Assembly (NCBI GenBank): GCA_900548215.1
Contig: URJI01000048.1
Span: 1-22,160, forward strand
Reading direction: 5' to 3'
Length of the DNA: 22,160 nucleotides
From: an uncultured Coprococcus sp.
GTDB lineage: Bacteria; Bacillota; Clostridia; Lachnospirales; Lachnospiraceae
Shown: positions 7,910-14,852 of the stretch, piece by piece
Layout: each line of letters starts with the position of its first letter
Position numbering within the stretch: the stretch's first letter is position 1
Position numbers and translations under genes: made by a program
Notes under the pieces: generated by a model
What the model saw: the letters and a program-made list of their open reading frames with translations, nothing else
Database searches by the model: none
Told to the model about the DNA's origin: nothing

Positions 7910-9109
7910 TTACATATCATTCAAATGTTTCTGATAAACTCTCCTGGTCTGCTGTCTTCTTATTCCGATACACATTCCACATTCCACCATGGTCATCAGA
8001 AGCGCAGATCCTCCTGAACTTATGAACGGAAGCGTAACTCCTGTGTTTGGAAATAAATTTGTAGCCACACTTACATTTATAACTATCTGACAGACAAGAT
8101 GTATTATAACTCCTATGACTATCATACTGCCAAAAACATTTGAAGACTCTTTTACTATAACATACATCTGATATAACAGGTAGCCATAAAGTAGAAACAG
8201 AAGAACTGCTCCAACAACGCCAAGCTCCTCACACACAATAGCAAATATCATGTCGTTCTGAGCCTCTGGTATAGCAGAAAGCTTCTGTGTTCCATTGCCA
8301 AGGCCCTTGCCGAGGAATGAACCACTTCCTATAGCATACAGAGACTGGATAACCTGATATCCCACGCTCTTTTCATACTTTTCTGTATAAAGCCATCCAA
8401 GAATTCTTCCCGCACGGAAGTCATCCATCTGCTCAAGTTCCTCCTCTGTCGGGAGATACCTGATAGACATCCTGACATATACCACTGCGACAACCACAGC
8501 GGCCAACAAAAATATCATATGAAATTTCCAGTTTTTGCTTGCAATCAGAGTGGAACAATAACATATTCCAAGCACGACTATACATGAACTGAGGTTTGTC
8601 GATATAAAAAGCAGAGCCGCTGCCTGGATACCGACCAGCAGCCACAGAGTCAGTATAGTCTGCCACTTATGCATCTCTCTCCATTTACTGCTTATATACG
8701 ATGCGATAAATACGATCAGCAGTGTCTTTACCATATCTGCAATCTGTATTCTGAACGGTATTCCCGGAATCTGGATCCATCTTGTGGCACCATTTACATT
8801 TACTCCGAGAGGTGTCACCAGCAATAATATCAATATAGCTGACAGGATATAGCAAGGCCAGGCAAACTTCCTATAAATTCCATATGGAAGGTACGCAAGT
8901 CCCCATATAGCTCCTGCACCAATTATGATGAATATTAACTGGCTTTTGAAATTGCTCATGGCAGTTCCGTAACTTGAAGCACTGAATATCATGATAAGAC
9001 CAAATGCAAGAAGAAATGTGATGGCAATTATCATCTTGTATATAGTTCCAGAAGTATATCTGCTTTTTTGTTTGTCTGTGGATTTTTCCACGGTCACTGC
9101 ATCACTCAT
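7910..9109 (-). CDS. SEDS-family peptidoglycan glycosyltransferase (FtsW/RodA/SpoVE type)
   Basis: Polytopic membrane protein (399 aa, about 10 TM segments) that polymerises lipid II into glycan strands. Signatures: GATRWIQIPG early, LGNGTQKLSAIPEAQNDMIF in the large extracytoplasmic loop (D286 at the position of the essential SEDS Asp), CEELGVVGA, and PNTGVTLPFISSGGSALL near the C-terminus. The loop and the GATRW motif look more like FtsW/SpoVE than RodA, but the subtype is uncertain. The first ATG overlaps the preceding stop codon by 8 nt and has AAGGAG within the preceding gene, so translation is coupled. A class B PBP, its usual transpeptidase partner, is absent; the next gene is an L,D-transpeptidase. 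Confidence 0.94.
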   Translation of the reverse strand: MSDAVTVEKSTDKQKSRYTSGTIYKMIIAITFLLAFGLIMIFSASSYGTAMSNFKSQLIFIIIGAGAIWGLAYLPYGIYRKFAWPCYILSAILILLLVTPLGVNVNGATRWIQIPGIPFRIQIADMVKTLLIVFIASYISSKWREMHKWQTILTLWLLVGIQAAALLFISTNLSSCIVVLGICYCSTLIASKNWKFHMIFLLAAVVVAVVYVRMSIRYLPTEEELEQMDDFRAGRILGWLYTEKYEKSVGYQVIQSLYAIGSGSFLGKGLGNGTQKLSAIPEAQNDMIFAIVCEELGVVGAVLLFLLYGYLLYQMYVIVKESSNVFGSMIVIGVIIHLVCQIVINVSVATNLFPNTGVTLPFISSGGSALLMTMVECGMCIGIRRQQTRRVYQKHLNDM

Positions 9110-10496
9110 TACTTATCTCCTTGATAAATTTATAGGCACTTATAATATCCGTATCAAATAAATCTATACTATCCCTATAATAAGGTTTCTCTATATCTAT
9201 CGTGTCACATCCTACATGAATTCTTCCTGTAGAGTCACCATTCCACTCCAGATCCATACACTTGCCTTTCTCATATGAGCTGACATCTGCTGTCTTTCTT
9301 ATGCTCATATCTCCTATCTCTATATCGAGATTTGCTGTATCATCTGTGAATACAATGTCCAGTCCCGCCTCCATATCACGGAGCACACCACCTGTATCTA
9401 TCATCACCTTATAGGATGTCCCAACTGTATTATCTTCATTTATATCTTTTTTTTCAATCACAAATGATTTGCCATCTGCATCACTTATGGATAATCTGTA
9501 TCTCTCAGCTATGTAATCACTTCCAAAAAAGTCAAGTGACACATCCACCTTCTGATCTGATATGTCATCCGCATACAGTTTCACAAGCTCACCATCATTA
9601 TTTATGGCAAAATATATCCGCATATTCGCACCATTCATGATCTCATTCACAAATTGTTTTATATCATGTACCAAATCTGCCGTATTGTCAATGGCTTCTA
9701 TCTCCGGCATATAATCATCCAGAGATTTGTACACCTCATCCAGATTCATATCATGGGTTCCAAAACAATCGTCAAGGTAGCTGTTAAAATCACTAACATC
9801 AAAGTCCAGAGAATAAATATCACATTTCTGCTGCCTATCTCCGACATCTATAGTCTCCTCGCCTTCATGGCGGCTGTCCATCTTTAAAAAATATTTTGCA
9901 GTTTTTGCAATTATACCAGATCTTGTCTTATCATTCTTCTGATCCATATAATTGCCCGTCACAAAGTTCATACATTCCGCATAAGCCTTTCCAAATGCGT
10001 ACACTGTTTCATTATCTATACCAAGTATCGATATAACCTGGGAATTGCTCATATTTGTTATGAGATTCTCCGCATATTGTATCCTTATCGCCATATCACC
10101 TATGTATATATATGACGATCTCTGATTTGCAAACAGTTTGAAACTCTGATCGTTTATCCCTGTCTCCAGAAGAAACTTTCTATTGTCAACATCTCTGTTC
10201 AGGGATATCTTAACATCATCATCAACAGAATCCTCAAACAGGAAATTCTGATTGCCGTTCAGCATGCTGCTGCCCATGGTATATGTTCCATACTTCTGGC
10301 TCATCCCAGAATTCTCTGAGGTTTTTATAGTATTTGACATGGCTTCCACAAGTTTTACCTGTGGTTTTCTCATCAGATTAAAAAGAATAATTGCAACAAC
10401 TGCAGCTGCCAGGATTGTAACCGCTGCTATTATTCCAATTATTCTTTTTAATATCTTTTTATTGTTTTTTGTATGCATATTCGTCATGACTCTCAT
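9102..10496 (-). CDS. Membrane-anchored protein with large extracytoplasmic domain, unknown
   Basis: I do not recognise the family. 464 aa: a basic N-terminus (TKNNKKILKRI), one TM helix at about residues 18-42 with no cleavage site or lipobox, then about 420 residues outside. The outside part alternates beta-strand-like stretches (QSFKLFANQRSSYIYIGDMA, MRIYFAINNDGELVKLYADD) with an acidic helical middle (YLDDCFGTHDMNLDEVYKSL). The repeated build-up of strands is compatible with a LolA/substrate-carrier-like fold, but this is a guess. The start is ambiguous: ATGs at 10496, 10487 and 10478 all overlap the upstream gene and none has a strong ribosome site. It is coupled to the SEDS gene by an 8-nt overlap, suggesting a partner role in wall assembly. 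Confidence 0.82.
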   Translation of the reverse strand: MRVMTNMHTKNNKKILKRIIGIIAAVTILAAAVVAIILFNLMRKPQVKLVEAMSNTIKTSENSGMSQKYGTYTMGSSMLNGNQNFLFEDSVDDDVKISLNRDVDNRKFLLETGINDQSFKLFANQRSSYIYIGDMAIRIQYAENLITNMSNSQVISILGIDNETVYAFGKAYAECMNFVTGNYMDQKNDKTRSGIIAKTAKYFLKMDSRHEGEETIDVGDRQQKCDIYSLDFDVSDFNSYLDDCFGTHDMNLDEVYKSLDDYMPEIEAIDNTADLVHDIKQFVNEIMNGANMRIYFAINNDGELVKLYADDISDQKVDVSLDFFGSDYIAERYRLSISDADGKSFVIEKKDINEDNTVGTSYKVMIDTGGVLRDMEAGLDIVFTDDTANLDIEIGDMSIRKTADVSSYEKGKCMDLEWNGDSTGRIHVGCDTIDIEKPYYRDSIDLFDTDIISAYKFIKEISNE

Positions 10497-10788
10497 TTAA
10501 CCAGGAGATTGCATCACACAATCCTTCCTCTGAAAACTCAAATTGCTTTGAACCCTTCTTCTCATCCGGTGTAACCTCAAAACAAAATGGTTCCGGCCAT
10601 ATATATGCCGTCAGAACCGTCTTCGTCTCAGGCTTGCTCTCCTCTGCGGAATCCCCCTCCTGTTCCTCTGCTTCGGAGGGGATCTCCACAGTATCTTTCT
10701 GTATCATGTATCTGATACCCTTGTCGCTCCCTTTAAATGGTCTTGACTTGTAGAACTCCAGTGCAAGAAGCTCTGGTCTGTTTATCAT
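10459..10788 (-). CDS. Conserved-looking 109-aa cytoplasmic protein, unknown function
   Basis: Soluble protein without signal or TM segment. It opens MINRPELLALEFYKSRPFKG, has an acidic low-complexity insert (EIPSEAEEQEGDSAEESKPE), then TVLTAYIWPEPFCFEVTPDE and a C-terminal helix (FSEEGLCDAISWLNES). The flanking structured parts look like one small domain with a variable loop. I have no functional assignment. The ATG at 10788 has AAGGTG about 6 nt upstream, overlapping the stop codon of the zinc-ribbon gene, so translation is probably coupled. Its 3' end overlaps the next gene by up to 38 nt. Its place in the operon suggests a cytoplasmic accessory of the FHA/zinc-ribbon pair. Confidence 0.78.
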   Translation of the reverse strand: MINRPELLALEFYKSRPFKGSDKGIRYMIQKDTVEIPSEAEEQEGDSAEESKPETKTVLTAYIWPEPFCFEVTPDEKKGSKQFEFSEEGLCDAISWLNESHDEYAYKKQ

Positions 10789-10797
10789 ATAATCACC

Positions 10798-12597
10798 TTA
10801 CTTTATAGTAAATGGATATACCTCTATAATATTCTTTGTATCCTCATTCTTTATATAAAGGTATGTAACTCCCTTAGGAGCACTGTCGCCGATATTCACC
10901 CATGTTGACCATCCGTCAACAACAGGATCTGAGAATGTTATGGAATCTGACTTGTTGCCGTCAGCATATACCACATATCCTGATATATTGATAGAATCAC
11001 TTCCAGAGAATGCAAATGCTGTATGGATATATATATTGCTTCCACTGCTTATGCTGTCTGATCTGTCGTCCAGATCACTCTCTGAACTGTTGACAAATGA
11101 CTGTATATCCCATTTTACAAGCTCTGTATATATCTTCTGAGCCGTAGGACTTCCTGCATATCTGAGTTCTCCGAGATACTGCATTGTAAGTTCGTTTGAG
11201 ACATTCTTATTTGCCTTTATATAAGCCAGCTTTGCATTGACAATCTTGCTTGAAACGTCTGTCTTCTCAACCTTTTCATAACACTCAACTGCTTTCTTAT
11301 AATCCTTGTCACCTACTGCCTGTGCTGCAAGAGCTATATAGCACTTATCCTTCTCTTTTACACAATTCTTATATTTTGAATCAACCTTATCATAACTCTT
11401 AATGGCATTCTCGTAATCCTTGTTCTTGTAATACTCAGCTGCCTTCTGATAAGTACACTCGCTTGCCTTATCAGCATAATCGTCGTACTCTGACTTTGTG
11501 AACATATCATAAGCATCGTCGTACTTTCCATCTTTGAGAAGATCTGTGCCCTTGTCATAGTAACACTTTGCAAGGAGGGTTGCTGAATCCTCATAATCCT
11601 CTATGGTTGTCAGAAGATCTATAGCTCCGTCATAATCCTCCGCTGTTATCAGTGACTGAGCCTTCTTATACGTACACTCTATAACCTTGTCTGAGGCGTC
11701 CTTGTATGTTCCTGCATTCTTGAACGCATCTATGGCGGCATCATATGATGCTGCATTCATCTGATCCATTCCTGCACTGTAATAACACTGACTTGCCTTG
11801 TCAAATGCGTCCTGGCTCTTAACTTCCGAAGCCTTTCCTCTCTGTTTGCCATCTTTTTCTGCAGCCTGCTTACTTTTGGCAGCTTTGTTATAATATTCTG
11901 CAGCTTCAAGATTTTTGCCATCTTTCTCAAGAGACTCTGCATAATTGTAATATGCATCACCATTTGCCAAATTATAAGAATCCTTGAAATTACCCAGATC
12001 CTTGTAGAGAGTAACCGCCTCTTCAATCTTACCCTGTGAAATCATATCGCCTGCATCATTGTACTTTTTGAACTTTGGCACGAATAAAAATGCAAACACT
12101 CCTATGGCCAAAACTATAACTATAGGAATTGTGATAAGAGCGATCTTAGCACCTTTTCCCATAGGCTTCTTTTCGCCCTTTTTCTTTATCATTACATCAT
12201 CACCCACAGGAGGCATATTTCTCATACCCGGCTGCGAAATTCCGTTCTGTGGCGGCATTCCTCCCGGACCTGACATTCCATTTTGTGGCGGCATTCCATT
12301 TGGCATTCCGTTCTGTTGTGGCATCATGCCCTGTGGCGGCATTCCACCTGGCATAGGATGCTCCGAAGGAGCCTGATGCATAGGGACAGGCTGGCCTGCA
12401 GGTGTAAGTGGCTGATTCTCCATACCTGAGCCTGTCAGTACAGTTGTGCTGTCATTGTCTGCATTCGCACTTGTGAGCACCGTCGTACTGTCTTCATCAC
12501 TATTCTGTTCATAATTGATCAATGGAAATTGTTTTCCACATACAGGACACACCCTGATGTCATCTCTCATCTCACATCCACAATTATCACAATACAT
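10798..12597 (-). CDS. Zinc-ribbon / TM / TPR-like repeat protein
   Basis: 599 aa. Residues 3-20 form a zinc ribbon (CDNC...CPVC; C3, C6, C17, C20). Then comes a Thr-rich segment with the heptapeptide DSTTVLT twice (36-42 and 49-55), a Pro/Met/Gly-rich spacer (repeats of GMPPQ and QNGM), a TM helix (about 155-178), and outside the cell about 300 residues of TPR-like helical pairs (AEYYKNKDYENAIKSYDKVD is typical). The C-terminal ~100 residues are a beta domain (NISGYVVYADGNKSD, GVTYLYIKNEDT). It probably links a cytoplasmic signal to an external protein-binding scaffold. GGAGGG lies 6 nt before the ATG, 36 nt after the FHA gene. The substrate or partner is unknown. Confidence 0.88.
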   Translation of the reverse strand: MYCDNCGCEMRDDIRVCPVCGKQFPLINYEQNSDEDSTTVLTSANADNDSTTVLTGSGMENQPLTPAGQPVPMHQAPSEHPMPGGMPPQGMMPQQNGMPNGMPPQNGMSGPGGMPPQNGISQPGMRNMPPVGDDVMIKKKGEKKPMGKGAKIALITIPIVIVLAIGVFAFLFVPKFKKYNDAGDMISQGKIEEAVTLYKDLGNFKDSYNLANGDAYYNYAESLEKDGKNLEAAEYYNKAAKSKQAAEKDGKQRGKASEVKSQDAFDKASQCYYSAGMDQMNAASYDAAIDAFKNAGTYKDASDKVIECTYKKAQSLITAEDYDGAIDLLTTIEDYEDSATLLAKCYYDKGTDLLKDGKYDDAYDMFTKSEYDDYADKASECTYQKAAEYYKNKDYENAIKSYDKVDSKYKNCVKEKDKCYIALAAQAVGDKDYKKAVECYEKVEKTDVSSKIVNAKLAYIKANKNVSNELTMQYLGELRYAGSPTAQKIYTELVKWDIQSFVNSSESDLDDRSDSISSGSNIYIHTAFAFSGSDSINISGYVVYADGNKSDSITFSDPVVDGWSTWVNIGDSAPKGVTYLYIKNEDTKNIIEVYPFTIK

Positions 12598-12633
12598 ATC
12601 TTTCCCTCCATTTCTATGGATCAGTTTATTATT

Positions 12634-14055
12634 TTATGAGTTACTTTTAAATATAAAATCTTCATTTGATAACCTTACCACACTATTATCTGGAATTATC
12701 ACATCCATATTGCTGTAAACCTGTGTACCATTCAGATATGTATGATTAGTAGAATTGTTATCTCTCAGATAGTTCACACCATTTATACTTGTTATATATG
12801 CATGTCTTCTACTTATAGACTTATTTCCCGTTATCTTAAAATCCACGCCCTGATCAGCCTTACCTATACAGAATACCTGCTTGTTTATCTGAACTGTTTC
12901 ACCTGTACTCTTTCTTGTGATGGTAGGCTTGCTGCCTCCGACAATGGTTCTGTTGCTGAAAAGGGTTGTAGGTGGTTCTTCATCTATCTGTTCGCTGAGT
13001 CTTCTGGCCTCCTCAACCTGGCGCTTTGCAACATCTGCCTGACGCTTTGCTTCCTCAGCATTCTTTCTCGCTGCAAATTCAGCCTGCAATCTCGCCTCCT
13101 CAGCGTGCATCTCACGCTCCCTGGCGCGTCTGATCTCATCTGCATACTGTGAAGAAGCTTTCTCTGCCCTGATTCTCTCCTCCTCTGCGCTCTGATATAG
13201 TGAATCATCCCCCGCTGTAAGGATCGCAGTCTGCTCGTAATCTCTGGCCTCCGCAGTTACTCTCTGTCTCCATATCTCAGCCTCAACCCTGGCTGCTTCA
13301 GCCTTCATTCTGGTCTCCTCAGCCTCTCTGGCTACTCCAGCCTGATACTTGGCTTCCTCTATCTGTCTCTTTACTTCATTTTCAGCATTTATACGGGCTT
13401 TCTCAGCTCTCTTTGCTGCTTCTTCAGCCTTATGTATAGCCATCTCTTTGTTGTTTGTATCTGTGGTGAGAACCTCGCTTCTGCCATTCTCCCCCTGTAT
13501 TATAAGGAGCTGGCTGGTAGATCTCAGTTCCGACACAAACTCATTAAAATGAAATGCATCAAATTCTCTGTGGTCATTGAAATAATCAACTATCTGATTT
13601 GCACACTCAATGGCAGGTGTATGTGCGTATATAAGTGACGACAACAATTCGTTAAAAAATTGTCCGATGTTTCTATTCTCGAAATTGCATTCCAACGGAA
13701 GATACAGAAGCTGTACAGAAAAATCCACAAATTTGACAAACATTGAATTGACATCCCATACTATCTTATCAAGCTTAAGTCCATTCTGTATAATAGAAAC
13801 AAGCTGTTTACTGATACTGAATACGTATTCAACAAGTTCGTCCCTGAACACAGGCTTCTGTGCTATCTGTGCAAAACTGATATCCCCATCTATCGAATAC
13901 TCAAGTATTCTGTCCCCCTTGACAAATACTTCCTTGCACGTACTTGTATTTCCCGCAAATGGCACGTTATACGCATTCATCTCATATTTGTTGATTGGAG
14001 TTGCCTGATCCAATCTATATTCGATCTTCTTATATTCTCTTAATGTCTGAGTCAT
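12634..14055 (-). CDS. FHA-domain protein with N-terminal DUF6382-like region and coiled coil
   Basis: Cytoplasmic phosphothreonine-reading adaptor, 473 aa. Residues 1-200 are a globular region resembling the DUF6382 type that precedes FHA domains in Clostridia (from memory, unverified). Residues ~208-357 are an Ala/Glu/Arg-rich coiled coil (AEEAAKRAEKARINAENEVK is typical), with a short break near 281-290. A T-rich linker (PPTTLF, T363/T364) leads into a C-terminal FHA domain (~385-470): IGK in place of IGR, S415-R416-R417-H418, and DNNSTNHTYLNG. ATG 14055 has AGGAGG 9 nt upstream. An ATG at 14106 lies upstream of the predicted transcription start, so I reject it. First gene of the operon. 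No Ser/Thr kinase is in the window. Confidence 0.92.
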   Translation of the reverse strand: MTQTLREYKKIEYRLDQATPINKYEMNAYNVPFAGNTSTCKEVFVKGDRILEYSIDGDISFAQIAQKPVFRDELVEYVFSISKQLVSIIQNGLKLDKIVWDVNSMFVKFVDFSVQLLYLPLECNFENRNIGQFFNELLSSLIYAHTPAIECANQIVDYFNDHREFDAFHFNEFVSELRSTSQLLIIQGENGRSEVLTTDTNNKEMAIHKAEEAAKRAEKARINAENEVKRQIEEAKYQAGVAREAEETRMKAEAARVEAEIWRQRVTAEARDYEQTAILTAGDDSLYQSAEEERIRAEKASSQYADEIRRAREREMHAEEARLQAEFAARKNAEEAKRQADVAKRQVEEARRLSEQIDEEPPTTLFSNRTIVGGSKPTITRKSTGETVQINKQVFCIGKADQGVDFKITGNKSISRRHAYITSINGVNYLRDNNSTNHTYLNGTQVYSNMDVIIPDNSVVRLSNEDFIFKSNS

Positions 14056-14096
14056 TCCCCAATACCTCCTACAAATATTTACAGTAACACTTATAC

Positions 14097-14125
14097 AGTA
14101 TAACAAACACTAAAGCCACATTCAA
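14097..14125 (-). promoter_or_regulatory. Sigma-A promoter of the FHA-SEDS-LDT operon
   Basis: TTGAAT (14125-14120), 17-nt spacer, TATACT (14102-14097). The predicted start of transcription near 14090 gives a leader of about 35 nt before the FHA gene. Confidence 0.82.
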
Positions 14126-14133
14126 GGCAAAAC

Positions 14134-14208
14134 AAATGTACACTGAGTAAACAAATCAAATGCACACTGAGTAAATAAATACACAAATACACGCTGGGTA
14201 AACAAAAC
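14134..14208 (-). repeat. Three imperfect direct repeats upstream of the operon promoter
   Basis: Copies start at 14134, 14158 and 14185 (spacing 24 then 27 nt). On the plus strand each reads close to AAATGYACACTGAGTAAACA, the third having diverged to AAATACACGCTGGGTAAACA. The innermost copy ends only 8 nt upstream of the -35 box, so they are placed as activator sites or an UP-like element. Confidence 0.65.
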
Positions 14209-14224
14209 AACCCACTGCATATAC

Positions 14225-14259
14225 AAAAAATCCCTGATCCGAATATCCAGATCAGGGAT
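14225..14259 (-). terminator. Terminator of the tRNA operon
   Basis: A 10-bp stem (ATCCCTGATC with GATCAGGGAT, 10-nt loop) is followed by six T on the minus strand. It starts 7 nt after the tRNA-Cys 3' end. Confidence 0.92.
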
Positions 14260-14266
14260 GCTTTAG

Positions 14267-14337
14267 AGGTGCGAGCCGGATTTGAACCGGCGATGACGGT
14301 GTTGCAGACCGGGGCCTTACCACTTGGCTATCGCACC
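14267..14337 (-). tRNA. tRNA-Cys (GCA)
   Basis: A 71-nt cloverleaf. Acceptor GGTGCGA pairs with TCGCACC, the discriminator is U as expected for Cys, the anticodon loop is CTGCAAC with GCA, and the T arm is CCGGTTCAAATCCGG. The 3' CCA is not encoded. Confidence 0.96.
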
Positions 14338-14352
14338 ATATTCTATTATATG

Positions 14353-14383
14353 AGGACATCTTCATGATTATACCAAATGTCCT
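14353..14383 (-). other. Short hairpin between tRNA-Asn and tRNA-Cys
   Basis: AGGACAT and ATGTCCT form a 7-bp stem around a 17-nt AT-rich loop in the 49-nt spacer. It may help separate the tRNAs during processing. It could be chance. Confidence 0.3.
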
Positions 14384-14386
14384 TAG

Positions 14387-14458
14387 CTCCCCGAGTAGGG
14401 CTCGAACCTACAACCCCTCGGTTAACAGCCGAGTGCTCTACCATTGAGCTATCGAGGA
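14387..14458 (-). tRNA. tRNA-Asn (GTT)
   Basis: A 72-nt cloverleaf. Acceptor TCCTCGA pairs with TCGGGGA (one G-U pair), the D arm is AGCTCAATGGTAGAGC, the anticodon loop holds GTT within CTGTTAA, and the T arm is GTAGGTTCGAGCCCTAC. Discriminator G; CCA not encoded. Confidence 0.96.
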
Positions 14459-14491
14459 ATAAACGTCATATAAGCATTCCTATAAAAGGAA

Positions 14492-14579
14492 CGCAGAAGG
14501 AGGGATTTGAACCCTCGCGCCGCGCAAACGGCCTACACCCTTAGCAGGGGCGCCTCTTCAGCCACTTGAGTACTTCTGC
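14492..14579 (-). tRNA. tRNA-Ser (GCT)
   Basis: An 88-nt class II tRNA with a long variable arm. Acceptor GCAGAAG pairs with CTTCTGC, the anticodon loop holds GCT in CTGCTAA, and the T arm is GAGGGTTCAAATCCCTC. Discriminator G; CCA not encoded. It is the first tRNA in the transcript. Confidence 0.96.
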
Positions 14580-14635
14580 AAAATGCCTAAATAAAAATCT
14601 CCTACCAAAGAGTATTTAATTTTTGACGCTTGTTT

Positions 14636-14664
14636 ATATTAACAAAATACACACTCATTGTCAA
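14636..14664 (-). promoter_or_regulatory. Strong sigma-A promoter of the tRNA operon
   Basis: A consensus TTGACA (14664-14659), 17-nt spacer and TAATAT (14641-14636) lie about 50 nt upstream of tRNA-Ser. Confidence 0.9.
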
Positions 14665-14754
14665 GGGTTATTTTTTAAATGGTAAATTTTTGTAATTTTC
14701 AAAAAATCTGTATGTACAAAATAAAAAACAGATGTACAAATTGAACACTGACAT

Positions 14755-14806
14755 AAAAAATAAGACCTCATTTTATCATTTTCTACAGATAAAATGAGAT
14801 CCTATT
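14755..14806 (-). terminator. Terminator of the second FN3-like gene
   Basis: A 19-bp stem (arms 14759-14777 and 14788-14806, two G-U pairs, 10-nt loop) is followed by a six-T run on the minus strand, 46 nt after the stop codon. Confidence 0.9.
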
Positions 14807-14852
14807 TTCAGAAGTTAATCACATAACTTTTCTCTTTTATATACTTATCATC

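Noticed and set aside
14056..14106. Longer N-terminus for the FHA protein starting at 14106
   Set aside because: That start lies upstream of the predicted transcription start and overlaps the -10 box; the ATG at 14055 has an AGGAGG site.
14134..14208. CRISPR array
   Set aside because: Only three imperfect A/T-rich copies with almost no spacer; no cas genes. The position next to a promoter fits regulatory repeats.
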